Shown: piece by piece, positions 1 through 8,272 of the stretch
How the letters are laid out: each line of letters starts with the position of its first letter
How positions within the stretch are numbered: position 1 is the first letter of the stretch
DNA from: Oscillospiraceae bacterium
GTDB taxonomy: Bacteria; Bacillota; Clostridia; Oscillospirales; Acutalibacteraceae
Length of the DNA: 32,534 nucleotides
Direction of reading: 5' to 3'
Assembly (NCBI GenBank): GCA_902780565.1
Contig: CACZGD010000013.1
Coordinates: 1-32,534 of the forward strand
Notes under the pieces: generated by a model
Told to the model about the DNA's origin: nothing
What the model saw: only the letters and a program-made list of their open reading frames with translations
Databases searched by the model: none
Translations under genes and position numbers: made by a program

Positions 1-96
1 TGCGGTTGGTGGATCTTTCAGTACCTCTTAAGAGGTCGCCAGTAGTACGCCCTTCTAGGGCGAGTACATACCACCCGTTTTACGGGTGGTTATGAT
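1..96 (+). mobile_element. Possible right end of an IS200/IS605-type element (fragment)
   Basis: Three inverted repeats follow one another: ACCTCTTAAGAGGT at 23-36, GTAC-GCCCT...AGGGC-GAGTAC at 46-67, and ACCACCC-GTTTTAC-GGGTGGT near 70-90. Closely spaced imperfect hairpins without terminal inverted repeats are typical of IS200/IS605 ends and of the omega-RNA region downstream of tnpB. A frame open from position 3 to the TGA near 93 could be the last residues of such a protein, but I do not recognise the sequence. The rest of any element would lie outside the window. This is inference from shape only. Confidence 0.33.
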
Positions 97-250
97 TAAA
101 AGTCCCTTGAAAAAGTTGCGGGTTCTATAAAAAGTCATTTGAAAAAGTTGCAGGTTCCATGAAAAAGTCCATTGAAAAAGTTGATTGTTCAGTAAAAAAG
201 TCCCTTGAAAAAGTTATATGTTTTATAAAAAGTCCCTTGAAAAAACTGCA
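97..250 (+). repeat. Five 32-33 bp direct repeats upstream of the ATPase gene
   Basis: Five units share the core AGTC(C/A)(C/T)TTGAAAAA. The AGTC of each falls at 101, 133, 166, 199 and 231, so the period is 32, 33, 33 and 32 bp. Each unit contains TTGAAA (107, 139, 172, 205, 237), followed in most units by AAGTT and then a variable GC-containing stretch ending in an A-run. The array is AT-rich compared with the genes around it. No unique spacers separate the units, so it is not a CRISPR array. The final unit provides the -35 hexamer of the downstream promoter. Function unknown; multi-copy protein binding is the simplest idea. Confidence 0.85.
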
Positions 251-265
251 CAATTCGGGTATACT
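237..265 (+). promoter_or_regulatory. Sigma-A-like promoter of the ATPase gene
   Basis: TTGAAA at 237-242, a 17-bp spacer, then TATACT at 260-265. Transcription would begin near 272, about 23 nt before the GTG start at 295. The -35 box is the TTGAAA of the fifth direct repeat. The other four units have no good -10 box at 17 bp. Confidence 0.7.
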
Positions 266-294
266 GATATTGGAAAAGAAAGGGGGACGATAAC

Positions 295-1614
295 GTGCTG
301 AAACGAAAGATCGAGCAGGCGCTCGTGCGCTGGAAAAACACACCGGACCGCAAGCCCTTGCTACTGAAGGGCTGCAGACAGTGCGGGAAGACCTATTCCG
401 TCATGGATTTTGCAAGGAAGCACTATCAACACACCGTCTATCTGAATTTTTACGAAAACCCGGATTACGCCGCCGTATTTGAAGGTACGCTGGAGGTCGA
501 CGCCCTGATCATGCTGCTGTCGGCTCTGCTCGGCAAAAAGGCCGTATTCGAGCCGGGAAAAACGATCCTGATTCTGGACGAGATCCAGGAGTGTCCGGAA
601 GCCAGAACGGCGCTGAAGTTTTTCCGAACGGACGGCAGATTCGACGTGATCGGCACCGGATCGCTGCTTGGCGTGCAGGGCTACGGCAAAGAGCCCCGCT
701 CCGTCCCGGTCGGGTCTGAAACAGTCATTGATATGTTCCCGCTTGATTTTGAGGAGTTTTTATGGGCGAACGGCATCGGGCAGCCTGTTATCGACAGTCT
801 GAAGAACGCAATGGAAACAAAAACCCCGGTTCCGGAAGCGCTGCATAAACGGATGCGGCAGCTTCTGCTGCAATACACGGTCGTCGGCGGCATGCCGGAT
901 GCGGTCCAGACCTTTGTTGACACGCATCAGATGCAGGAGGTCCTGAGCATCCAGCGGAATATTGTGCGTTCGTATGAGGACGATATGATCAAATATGCCG
1001 AACCGAGAGACAAATCGCACATTAGGGAGTGCTTCGAGTCCATCCCGTTGCAACTGAGCAGAGAAAACAAAAAATTCCAGTATTCGGTCGTCAAAAAAGG
1101 CGCGACGGCTTCGAAATACGCGGGGTCCCTGCAATGGATTGAGGATGCCGGGATCATCCGGCGATGCTATAACCTCTCTGTTCCGGAGCTGCCGCTTGAC
1201 GGCAACGCGATACCGGAGATGTTTAAGGTCTACATGCAGGACTGCGGTCTGTTCGTCAGCATGCTGGAGGACGGCACACAGTTCGATATTCTGCAAGGCC
1301 ATCTTTACGGGTACAAGGGTGCGATCTTTGAAAACCTGATTGCCGATATCTTCACAAAGATGGGAAGAAAACTCTATTATTTCCGCAAGGATTCAGGGCT
1401 GGAGGTGGATTTTGTCATCCGTTGGAAAGGCGGAGCGACCCTTGTCGAGGTCAAGGCCTCCTCCGGAAACACAAAAAGCACGAAGACGATCCTGCGGAAT
1501 CCGGAGAAATACCATGTCAACCGGGCGATCAAGCTGGGGGATTACAACGTCGGGGAGGCGGACGGGATCCTGACACTCCCGTTATATCTGGCTTTTCTGC
1601 TGCGGGAATACTGA
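295..1614 (+). CDS. AAA-type ATPase with DUF4143 domain
   Basis: The protein has an N-terminal P-loop NTPase domain and a C-terminal DUF4143 domain. Walker A GCRQCGKT is at residues 26-33, Walker B ILILDEIQ at 91-98, and the sensor-like GTGSLLGV near 120-127. The C-terminal part (about 340-400) keeps a PD-(D/E)xK-like pattern: E345, D371, E384 and K386 in VEVKAS. Length (439 residues) is normal for the family. Start is GTG at 295, chosen because AAAGGGGG lies 9 nt upstream. Members are common in gut Firmicutes and Bacteroidetes, often in variable regions; their biological role is not established, and nuclease activity is only inferred from the residues. The gene is transcribed alone and converges on the minus-strand operon; its stop codon overlaps that operon's terminator T-tract. 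Confidence 0.9.
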   Translation: MLKRKIEQALVRWKNTPDRKPLLLKGCRQCGKTYSVMDFARKHYQHTVYLNFYENPDYAAVFEGTLEVDALIMLLSALLGKKAVFEPGKTILILDEIQECPEARTALKFFRTDGRFDVIGTGSLLGVQGYGKEPRSVPVGSETVIDMFPLDFEEFLWANGIGQPVIDSLKNAMETKTPVPEALHKRMRQLLLQYTVVGGMPDAVQTFVDTHQMQEVLSIQRNIVRSYEDDMIKYAEPRDKSHIRECFESIPLQLSRENKKFQYSVVKKGATASKYAGSLQWIEDAGIIRRCYNLSVPELPLDGNAIPEMFKVYMQDCGLFVSMLEDGTQFDILQGHLYGYKGAIFENLIADIFTKMGRKLYYFRKDSGLEVDFVIRWKGGATLVEVKASSGNTKSTKTILRNPEKYHVNRAIKLGDYNVGEADGILTLPLYLAFLLREY

Positions 1615-1644
1615 AAAACAGCCCGGAGGCGCGTGCCTCCGGGC
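1614..1644 (-). terminator. Terminator of the iorAB/paaK operon
   Basis: The arms GCCCGGAGGC (1621-1630) and GCCTCCGGGC (1635-1644) form a perfect 10-bp stem with a 4-nt loop. Read on the minus strand the stem is followed by TGTTTTT. On the plus strand only TGTGTGATTTTA follows, so it is weaker in that direction but may also stop the ATPase transcript. Confidence 0.85.
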
Positions 1645-1674
1645 TGTGTGATTTTATCGGTATATTATTCCGGC

Positions 1675-2082
1675 TCAGATGATCTCGAAGCCCGCCTCGC
1701 GCAGGACGCGCTCGGCGGCGTCGTTATCCTGCACGCGCAGGACGAGATCCGCGACGCCCGGTGTGACGGCAAGGAAGGCGTAAAGATACTCCACGTTGAT
1801 CCCCGCCTCATCCAGCGCCGCAAGCGCCAGCGAGAGCTCGCCGGGACGGTCCGTGAGGCGCACGCCGACCACAGGGGTGCTTTTGACCAGCACGCCGCTG
1901 CGGCGCAGGATATCCATCGCCTTCGGCGTATCGGACACGATGGCGCGCAGGATGCCGAATTCCTGCGTGTCCGCGATCGAGAGCGCGCGCAGATCCACGC
2001 CCGCGGCGGCAAGCAGGCGGGTGAGCTCCACCAGCCGTCCGCGCCGGTTTTCCACAAATGCGGTGAGTTGCTGAATCGCCAT
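1675..2082 (-). CDS. Tandem ACT-domain protein
   Basis: A 135-residue protein made of two ACT domains (about 1-65 and 70-135) with no catalytic domain. The first begins MAIQQLTAFVENRRGRL and the second TPVVGVRLTDRPGEL, both with the beta-strand then Gly-Arg/Pro-Gly turn where ACT domains bind amino acids. Stand-alone double-ACT proteins next to phenylacetate-CoA ligase and iorAB are a recurring arrangement in anaerobes and probably sense an aromatic or branched amino acid, but the ligand is inferred. The start ATG has AGGAGG 7 nt upstream. That site overlaps the end of paaK, so translation is likely coupled. It is the last gene of the operon, followed by the terminator at 1614-1644. Confidence 0.88.
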   Translation of the reverse strand: MAIQQLTAFVENRRGRLVELTRLLAAAGVDLRALSIADTQEFGILRAIVSDTPKAMDILRRSGVLVKSTPVVGVRLTDRPGELSLALAALDEAGINVEYLYAFLAVTPGVADLVLRVQDNDAAERVLREAGFEII

Positions 2083-2096
2083 GATGCTTCCTCCTT

Positions 2097-3404
2097 TTAT
2101 TCGTGCAGCTTGCGTTTGTCGATCACGCGCTTGGCCTTGCCCTCGCTGCGCTCGATGGAGCGCGGCGCGACCAGATGGACCTTCGGCGAGATGCCGAGCA
2201 TGATGCGCAGCGCGTCGCCGAGCTTGCGCTCCATGGCGGTGATGGCGCTGACGGTATCGCTGAACTGCTCAGGCAGCAGCTCGACGTAAACGTCGAACGT
2301 ATCGCTGTTGTTCACGCGGTCGATCTCGATGCGGTAGTTGGGCGCGTAGCCCTCCTGCAGCAGCACCGTTTCGATCTGGGACGGGAACACGTTCACGCCG
2401 CGGATGATAAGCATATCGTCGCTGCGGCCCATGGGCTTTGCCATGCGCACGTGCGTGCGCCCGCAGGGACAGGGCGTGCGGTCCAGCACGCAGATATCGC
2501 GCGTGCGGTAGCGGAGCAGCGGGAACGCCTCCTTATCGAGGGAGGTGAACACCAGCTCGCCCTTCTGCCCGTCCGGCAGGACCTCGCCCGTATCCGGGTC
2601 GATGATCTCGGCGATGAAGTGGTCCTCGTTGATGTGCATCCCGTTCTGGTATTCGCACTCGAAGGCGACGCCGGGACCGGAGGTCTCCGTGAGGCCGTAG
2701 ATATCATAGGCTTTGATGCCGAGGCTCTTTTCAATGCCGCGGCGCATCTCCTCCGTCCAGGGCTCCGCGCCGAAGATGCCCGCCTTCAGGCAGTTTTCCT
2801 CGGGCTTGATGCCCTTTTCCGCCATGGCCTCGCCGATATAGGCGGCGTAGGACGGGGTGCAGCAGAGGATGGTGGACTTTAAGTCCATCATAAACTGGAG
2901 CTGGCGCTCCGTGTTGCCGCTGGACATGGGCAGCGTGAGGGCGCCGACCTTGTGCGAGCCGCCGTGCAGCCCGGCGCCGCCGGTGAACAGGCCGTAGCCG
3001 TAGCAGACCTGCACCACGTCCTCCTTTGTGCCGCCCGCCGCGACGATGGCGCGGGCGCAGCAGTCCTCCCACAGGTCGATATCGTGCTGCGTGTAATAGG
3101 CAATCACACGCTTGCCGGTGGTGCCGGAGGTGGACTGGATGCGCACGCAGTCCGCAAGCGGGACCGCGAGCATGCCGTAGGGATAGGTATCCCGAAGGTC
3201 CGCTTTGGACAGGAACGGGAGCTTGTGCAGGTCACGGACGCCGCAGATATCCTCCGGCGTGACGCCCGCCGCCTCCATTTTGGCGCGGTAATAGGGGACG
3301 TGGTCCCAGACGTGGCGCACCTGCCGGACGAGCTTTTCATCCTGCAGCGCGCGCAGCTTTTCGGGGGGCATGGTCTCGATTTCTTTTTGATAGTAGGTTT
3401 GCAA
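2097..3404 (-). CDS. paaK: Phenylacetate-CoA ligase family protein
   Basis: An adenylate-forming ligase of 435 residues, the normal PaaK length. It activates an aryl acid with ATP and CoA through an acyl-adenylate. The phosphate-binding loop STSGTTGK is at residues 91-98, YGLTETSGPG at 236-245, then the hinge region GRSDDMLIIRG and a C-terminal tail with KAKRVIDKRK. The small N-terminal helical part and the Cys-rich CVLDRTPCPCGR stretch near residue 310 are also PaaK-like. The start is TTG at 3404, with GAGGTG a suitable distance upstream; no nearby ATG has a better site. It follows iorB by 46 bp. In archaea and anaerobic bacteria this pairing links aryl-acetyl-CoA from IorAB to free aryl-acetate. 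The exact aryl substrate cannot be told from sequence. Confidence 0.92.
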   Translation of the reverse strand: MQTYYQKEIETMPPEKLRALQDEKLVRQVRHVWDHVPYYRAKMEAAGVTPEDICGVRDLHKLPFLSKADLRDTYPYGMLAVPLADCVRIQSTSGTTGKRVIAYYTQHDIDLWEDCCARAIVAAGGTKEDVVQVCYGYGLFTGGAGLHGGSHKVGALTLPMSSGNTERQLQFMMDLKSTILCCTPSYAAYIGEAMAEKGIKPEENCLKAGIFGAEPWTEEMRRGIEKSLGIKAYDIYGLTETSGPGVAFECEYQNGMHINEDHFIAEIIDPDTGEVLPDGQKGELVFTSLDKEAFPLLRYRTRDICVLDRTPCPCGRTHVRMAKPMGRSDDMLIIRGVNVFPSQIETVLLQEGYAPNYRIEIDRVNNSDTFDVYVELLPEQFSDTVSAITAMERKLGDALRIMLGISPKVHLVAPRSIERSEGKAKRVIDKRKLHE

Positions 3405-3450
3405 GGTGGATCACCTCTTTCTATGATTTCGCATGGGTTACGGTATCAGG

Positions 3451-4020
3451 TCATGCCTGCGTGAAGCCGGCGCTAAACGCGCGGAGATTCAAGTCGAGGA
3501 ATTTCGGCGCGACGATCTTTTCGATCGCCCGGGTCCAGCTTTCATACGGCAGGGAGAAGTGCTTCGCAAAGCGCGAAAGCAGCACGATGTTGACGGCCTT
3601 GGCGCTGCCCGCCTGCTCGGCGAGGGTGAGCGCGTCGAACGCCTCCACGTTGACGCCCGGCAGCGCGTCCAGCGCCTGAGACGGGTAGTCCGCCGCGCCG
3701 GTGATGACCGGCATGGGGTCAATCTCCTGCGTGTTGACGATCAGGGTGCCGCCGGTTTTGAGGTACGGCGCGAAGCGCGCGCCCTCCAGCTTTTCAAACG
3801 CCAGCACGAAGTCCGCTTCCCCGGGCTCGATAACGGGCGAATACACCCGCTGCCCTGCCCTGACGTAGGTGACGACGCTGCCGCCGCGCTGGCTCATGCC
3901 GTGGACCTCGCTGACCTTGACGTCGTACCCCTCCTCCAGCAGCAGACTGCCGAGAAGCTTGGACGCGAGCAGGCTCCCCTGCCCGCCGACGCCGACGATC
4001 ATGATATTGACGGAATTCAT
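3451..4020 (-). CDS. iorB: Indolepyruvate ferredoxin oxidoreductase, beta subunit
   Basis: A 189-residue gamma-type subunit of the 2-oxoacid:ferredoxin oxidoreductase family. GVGGQG is at residues 10-15 and the conserved EVHGMSQRGGSV at 38-49. It partners IorA in oxidatively decarboxylating aryl-pyruvates to aryl-acetyl-CoA while reducing ferredoxin, in the cytoplasm. I chose the ATG at 4020 rather than an upstream in-frame start, because this ATG overlaps the iorA stop as ATGA, a normal coupled arrangement, and the domain begins right at MNSVNIMIVG. The upstream extension would read through the iorA ferredoxin region in a wrong frame. Confidence 0.94.
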   Translation of the reverse strand: MNSVNIMIVGVGGQGSLLASKLLGSLLLEEGYDVKVSEVHGMSQRGGSVVTYVRAGQRVYSPVIEPGEADFVLAFEKLEGARFAPYLKTGGTLIVNTQEIDPMPVITGAADYPSQALDALPGVNVEAFDALTLAEQAGSAKAVNIVLLSRFAKHFSLPYESWTRAIEKIVAPKFLDLNLRAFSAGFTQA

Positions 4021-5759
4021 GCCTGTTCCCCTCCTTCCGTGATCGCGCCGAAGGCGCAAAGCTGGCTGCAGACGCCGCAGCCGACGCACAGCGTGGGATC
4101 GATCTTCGCCTTGCCCGTTTTCATGGAGACCGCGGGACAGCCGAGCCCCATGCAGCGCTTGCAGGCGCGGCATTTTTCGGCGTCCACGACGAGCGCAGGC
4201 TTCGTTTTGACGGATTTCAGCAGCACGCAGGGGCGGCGGGAGATGACGACCGAGGGCTCCTCAGCCGCAAGCTCCTCCTTCAGCACCGCGTCGCAGGCGG
4301 CGAGATCATAGGGGTCCACGACCCGCACGCGCCGGATGCCGACAGCGCGGCAGAAGGCCTCCAGATCCACCTTCGCGGCGGGATCGCCCTTGATATTGTA
4401 GCCGGTGGTGGGGTTCTGCTGGTGCCCCGTCATGCCGGTGATGGAATTATCCAGAATGATCACGGTGGCGTTCGAGTCGTTATAGGCGACGTTCACAAGC
4501 CCCGTCATGCCGGAGTGCATAAAGGTGGAGTCGCCGATCACGGCGACCGTTTTTTTCGCCGCCTCGGGGGACGAAGCCTTCAAAAAGCCGTGGATGCCGG
4601 AGACCGACGCGCCCATGCACAAGGTGGAATCCACCGCAGACAGCGGCGGGACCGCGCCGAGCGTGTAGCAGCCGATATCCCCAAGGACCGTGACCTTGTT
4701 TTTGGCGAGGGTATAATACATTCCGCGGTGCGGGCAGCCCGCGCACATCATGGGCGGACGGGCGGGAAGCGTGGCGTTGACAGGCAGATGCGCGGGATCC
4801 GGGAGCCCGAAGGCGGCGCGGATCGTCGCCTGCGAGAATTCGCCGATCCCGGAGAATTTCTCCTTGCCGATCGGATGGAGCCCGAGATTGCGGCAGTGCG
4901 TTTCGATCACGGGGTCCAGCTCCTCGATCACATACAGGGTCTCCACCCCGGCGGCGAAGTCGCGGATCAGCTTGTCCGGCAGCGGGTGCGGCATGCCGAT
5001 CTTCAGCACCGAGACCGTGTCGCCGAAGACCTCCTTGACGTACTGATAAGGCGCGCCGTGCGTGATGACGCCGATCTTCTGCCCCGGGTTTTCGACCCGG
5101 TTGAAGGGGCAGTCCTCCGCGTAAGCGGCAAGCCGCCGCGTGCGTTCCTCCACGACCGGGTGGCGGCGCTTGGCGTTCGCGGGCATCATGACGTATTTCT
5201 CGATGTTCTTTTCATAGGGCTTTGCCGCCGGCACGGCGCGTTCCCCGACTTCGACGATCGACTGGGAGTGCGACACGCGGGTGGAAAGCCGCAGCAGCAC
5301 GGGCGTGTCGTAAGTCTCGCTCAGCTCGAACGCGGCCTTGGCAAAATCGTGGCATTCGGCGGAATCCGCAGGCTCCAGCATGGGGAGCTTGGCGGCGACG
5401 GCGTAGTGCCGCGAATCCTGTTCGTTCTGGGAGGAGTGCATGGCGGGGTCGTCCGCCACGCAGATCACAAGGCCGCCGGACACGCCGGTATAGGACAGCG
5501 TGAACAGCGGGTCCGCCGCCACGTTGAGGCCGACGTGCTTCATGGCGCAGGCGGCGCGTTTGCCCGCCAGCGACGCGCCGAAGGCGACCTCCAGCGCGAC
5601 CTTTTCGTTGGGCGCCCACTCGGCGTGCAGGTCCGGATAGCGCGCCAGCGCCTCCGTGATCTCTGTGGAAGGGGTGCCGGGATAGCTGGAGACCACGCTG
5701 ATCCCGCCCGCATACAGCCCCGCCGCAACGGCGGCGTTGCCGATCAAAAGCTTTTTCAT
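4017..5759 (-). CDS. iorA: Indolepyruvate ferredoxin oxidoreductase, alpha subunit
   Basis: A 580-residue fused subunit. The order is a pyrimidine-binding domain (start MKKLLIGNAAVAAGLYAGG, with SSYPGTPSTEI), a central domain, a thiamine-diphosphate domain (CAGCPHRGMYY, then GDIGCYTLG) and a C-terminal ferredoxin domain. The ferredoxin domain has two 4Fe-4S sets: C530, C533, C536, C541 and C558, C561, C564, C568. The first set has the CxxCxxCxxxxC spacing typical of IorA. The enzyme converts indolepyruvate, phenylpyruvate or hydroxyphenylpyruvate to the aryl-acetyl-CoA with reduced ferredoxin, or runs in reverse to fix CO2. Start ATG has GAGGTGAC about 5 nt upstream. It lies 9 bp after the acyl-CoA synthetase and overlaps iorB by 4 bp. 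Confidence 0.96.
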   Translation of the reverse strand: MKKLLIGNAAVAAGLYAGGISVVSSYPGTPSTEITEALARYPDLHAEWAPNEKVALEVAFGASLAGKRAACAMKHVGLNVAADPLFTLSYTGVSGGLVICVADDPAMHSSQNEQDSRHYAVAAKLPMLEPADSAECHDFAKAAFELSETYDTPVLLRLSTRVSHSQSIVEVGERAVPAAKPYEKNIEKYVMMPANAKRRHPVVEERTRRLAAYAEDCPFNRVENPGQKIGVITHGAPYQYVKEVFGDTVSVLKIGMPHPLPDKLIRDFAAGVETLYVIEELDPVIETHCRNLGLHPIGKEKFSGIGEFSQATIRAAFGLPDPAHLPVNATLPARPPMMCAGCPHRGMYYTLAKNKVTVLGDIGCYTLGAVPPLSAVDSTLCMGASVSGIHGFLKASSPEAAKKTVAVIGDSTFMHSGMTGLVNVAYNDSNATVIILDNSITGMTGHQQNPTTGYNIKGDPAAKVDLEAFCRAVGIRRVRVVDPYDLAACDAVLKEELAAEEPSVVISRRPCVLLKSVKTKPALVVDAEKCRACKRCMGLGCPAVSMKTGKAKIDPTLCVGCGVCSQLCAFGAITEGGEQA

Positions 5760-5768
5760 AGTGTCACC

Positions 5769-7406
5769 TCAGGATTCGTTCTGCGCCGCGACAAGGCCCT
5801 CGCCGCCGTAGCGCTTTCTCAGCTTCGGTTTTTCGATCTTGCCCGTGGGGTTGCGCGGCACGTCCGCGAAAATCACGCGGCGCGGGCGCTTATAGCGCGG
5901 CAGGGCGCGGCAGAAGTCGGCGATCTCTTCTTCGGTGCAGGTCTGCCCCGGCTCCACCTCGATCACGGCCGCCGCGATCTCGCCGAGGCGCGCGTCCGGC
6001 AGACCGATGACCGCCACGTCCTTGATCTTGGGATGCGCGGACAAAAAGTCCTCGATCTGGACGGGATACAGGTTTTCGCCGCCGGTGATGATGACGTCCT
6101 TTTTGCGGTCCACGAGGAAGATGAAGCCCTCCTCGTCCGCGCGCGCCATGTCGCCGGTGAAGAGCCAGCCGTCCCGGATCGTGCGGGCGGTGGCTTCGGG
6201 ATCGTTATAATAGCATTTCATCACGCCCGGACCCTTGAGGCAAAGCTCGCCCACGTCGCCGGGTGTGACGTCCGCGCCCTCCGGCGTGACGATGCGGGTC
6301 TGCCAGCCGTAGCCCGCCTTGCCGATCGCGCCGACCTTGCGCACGTTTTCGACGCCGAGATGCACCGCACCGGGACCGGTGGATTCCGACAGACCGTAGT
6401 TCGTATCATATTGATGATGGGGGAAGTAATCGAGCCAGCGGTGGATCAGGCTCTGCGGCACGGGCTGCGCGCCGATGTGCATCAGCCGCCACTGGGACAG
6501 GGTATAATCCGAAAGCTTCACTTCGCCCCGGTCCAGCGCGCCGAGAATATCCTGCGCCCACGGGACCAGCAGCCACACGATGGTGCATTTTTCGCTTGAC
6601 ACGGCAGACAGGATGGTCTCCGGCGACGTGCCCTTCAGAATGACGGCCTTGGAGCCCGTGAGCAGGGAGCCGAACCAGTGCATCTTCGCGCCGGTGTGAT
6701 ACAGCGGCGGGATGCAGAGGAACACGTCCTCATGCGTCTGGCGGTGGTGGTTCTGCTCCGTGACGCAGGCGTGCATGAGCGCCCGGTGCGAATGCAGGAT
6801 CGCCTTCGGGAAGCCGGTGGTGCCGGAGGAGAAATAGATCGCCGCGTCGTCGTCCTCCGTGAGCGCCGGGCGGCGGAACAGGCTGGAGCATTCCACGGTC
6901 ATCTCATAATAATCGTCCGCAAAGTTCGGGCAGCCGGAGCCGACGAAGATGAGCAGGCGGTTGACGCTGATCGCGTCCGCGACGCTTTCCACACGCCCGA
7001 TGAACTCCGGCCCGAAAACCAGCACATCCACCTCGGCAAGCTCCACGCAATAGCGGATCTCATCCGACGCGTAGCGGAAATTCAGCGGCACCGCCACGGC
7101 GCCGGTCTTGAGCACGCCGAAATAGATCGGCAGCCACTCGATGGAATTCATGAGCAGGATCGCGACCTTGTCCCCCTTACCGATGCCGCGCATCTTCAGG
7201 GCGTTCGCGAAGCGGTTCGCCTTTTCCTCGAACACGTTCCATGTGATCTCGCGCCGGTAATGCCGCGCGTGGGAGGTGGGCTCCACCAGCTCATAGTCGC
7301 GCCAGGTGATGCGGCGGGTCTCCTTGACGTCGGGGTTGATCTCCACCAGCGCCGTTTCGTCGCCGTAAAGGCGCGCGTTCTGTTCCAGAATGTCTACGAT
7401 GGTCAT
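5769..7406 (-). CDS. AMP-dependent acyl-CoA synthetase/ligase
   Basis: A 545-residue member of the acyl-adenylate (ANL) superfamily, nearer to fatty-acid/aryl-acid CoA ligases than to PaaK. It has YFSSGTTGFPKAI (phosphate loop), YGLSESTGPG, GWLFTGDMARADEEG, the hinge DRKKDVIITGGENLYP and the C-terminal catalytic lysine segment NPTGKIEKPKLRKRYG. It would activate a carboxylic acid, presumably aryl or aryl-alkyl given its position directly upstream of iorA. I placed the start at 7406, where ATG has AAGGAG 7 nt upstream and overlaps the previous gene's stop as ATGA; an upstream in-frame extension is not conserved-looking. Two different CoA ligases in one operon suggest two substrates, or one ligase for uptake and one for recycling. 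Confidence 0.93.
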   Translation of the reverse strand: MTIVDILEQNARLYGDETALVEINPDVKETRRITWRDYELVEPTSHARHYRREITWNVFEEKANRFANALKMRGIGKGDKVAILLMNSIEWLPIYFGVLKTGAVAVPLNFRYASDEIRYCVELAEVDVLVFGPEFIGRVESVADAISVNRLLIFVGSGCPNFADDYYEMTVECSSLFRRPALTEDDDAAIYFSSGTTGFPKAILHSHRALMHACVTEQNHHRQTHEDVFLCIPPLYHTGAKMHWFGSLLTGSKAVILKGTSPETILSAVSSEKCTIVWLLVPWAQDILGALDRGEVKLSDYTLSQWRLMHIGAQPVPQSLIHRWLDYFPHHQYDTNYGLSESTGPGAVHLGVENVRKVGAIGKAGYGWQTRIVTPEGADVTPGDVGELCLKGPGVMKCYYNDPEATARTIRDGWLFTGDMARADEEGFIFLVDRKKDVIITGGENLYPVQIEDFLSAHPKIKDVAVIGLPDARLGEIAAAVIEVEPGQTCTEEEIADFCRALPRYKRPRRVIFADVPRNPTGKIEKPKLRKRYGGEGLVAAQNES

Positions 7407-8230
7407 GTTGTTTCTCCTTCCCCGTCCGCGCCGAGCAGGCGGCGGGCGTTGCGGTAAAAGATCAGGTTCAGGTCCGCCTTTGGCAGACCGCTGTTTTCCA
7501 GAAAGCGGATTTCCGTTGCGGGGTCCGTCCACGGCGTATCGGTGCCGAACAGCAGCCGCCGGGGATCGTGCCGCCGCAGGATCGCATACAGGTCCTCCCG
7601 CTCGGCGTCCCGCGTGGAGGACAGAGACGTATCAAAATAAACGCTCGTGCCGACGAGCAGCCGCAGGACCTCCTTCGCGGTCCCTGGGCCGCCGAGATGC
7701 GCCGCGACGAGGGTGAGCGCCGGGTGACGGCGCAATACGGTCAGGATCCCCTCGGGCGGGGCAAAGACCCTGCCGGGCGACACGGGGTCCGGCCCCGCGT
7801 GGGTCACGGCGAACATGCCGCGTTCGTCCAGCAGCGAAAAGATTTTGTCATAGCGCGGGTCCGTGATCTCCACGCCCGCGTAATCGGGGTGGAGCTTGAT
7901 TCCCCGGATCCCGGCTTTGAGCAGCCGGTCCAGCTCCCCCGCGGGGTCAACGGAATCCGGGTGCAGGCTGCCGAGCGCGTAAAAGAAATCCCCCACCGCC
8001 GCGGTCGCGATCGCAAAGTCGTTCACCTTTTTCTCCTGCCGCGGGTTCGTGGCGATGTTCAGCACCGCCGCGCCGTCGATCCCGGCAGCCCGCAGCAGCG
8101 CCTTTGCGCCGGGCAGGGTGCCGTCCGTGTGCGGGGTATAGCCGAACGCGCCGCCGTTTTCGGACAGCACCGCCATCGCCCGGGGCGCGAGCGCGTCCGG
8201 GAACGCGTGCGTATGAAAGTCCAGCTTCAC
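7403..8230 (-). CDS. Amidohydrolase family (PF04909-like) metal-dependent hydrolase
   Basis: A 275-residue TIM-barrel hydrolase. The metal ligands of the amidohydrolase-2 group are visible: H6 and H8 in DFHTH, H114 in GIKLHPDY, H144 in VTHAGP, H178 in AAHLGG and D231 in FGTDTPWTD. Related enzymes hydrolyse C-O/C-N bonds or decarboxylate aromatic acids; its reaction here is unknown, but a role in aromatic acid handling fits the operon. It is the first gene after the promoter at 8273-8301. I chose GTG at 8230 because AAGGGGGG lies about 7 nt upstream and the fold begins at once with KLDFHTH. ATG codons further up have no ribosome binding site, and some lie at or before the expected transcription start. 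Confidence 0.85.
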   Translation of the reverse strand: MKLDFHTHAFPDALAPRAMAVLSENGGAFGYTPHTDGTLPGAKALLRAAGIDGAAVLNIATNPRQEKKVNDFAIATAAVGDFFYALGSLHPDSVDPAGELDRLLKAGIRGIKLHPDYAGVEITDPRYDKIFSLLDERGMFAVTHAGPDPVSPGRVFAPPEGILTVLRRHPALTLVAAHLGGPGTAKEVLRLLVGTSVYFDTSLSSTRDAEREDLYAILRRHDPRRLLFGTDTPWTDPATEIRFLENSGLPKADLNLIFYRNARRLLGADGEGETT

Positions 8231-8272
8231 CGGGATCCCCCCTTTTACGGCCTTGAGCGCCAAATTAAAAAT

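Noticed and set aside
97-250. Possible CRISPR array
   Set aside because: The units repeat almost end to end at 32-33 bp with no distinct spacers, and no cas genes are in the window.
125-343. Minus-strand ORF encoding an 11-residue repeat (FSxDFF)
   Set aside because: It is the direct-repeat array read backwards and overlaps the ATPase promoter and start. Alternate 32-bp spacings would break the frame over the whole array, and it has no ribosome binding site.
4422-6599. Plus-strand open frame of 725 codons
   Set aside because: It lies opposite iorA and the acyl-CoA synthetase, which have clear motifs. The residue mix (Arg, His, Gly, Asp rich) is typical of the antisense of GC-rich genes.
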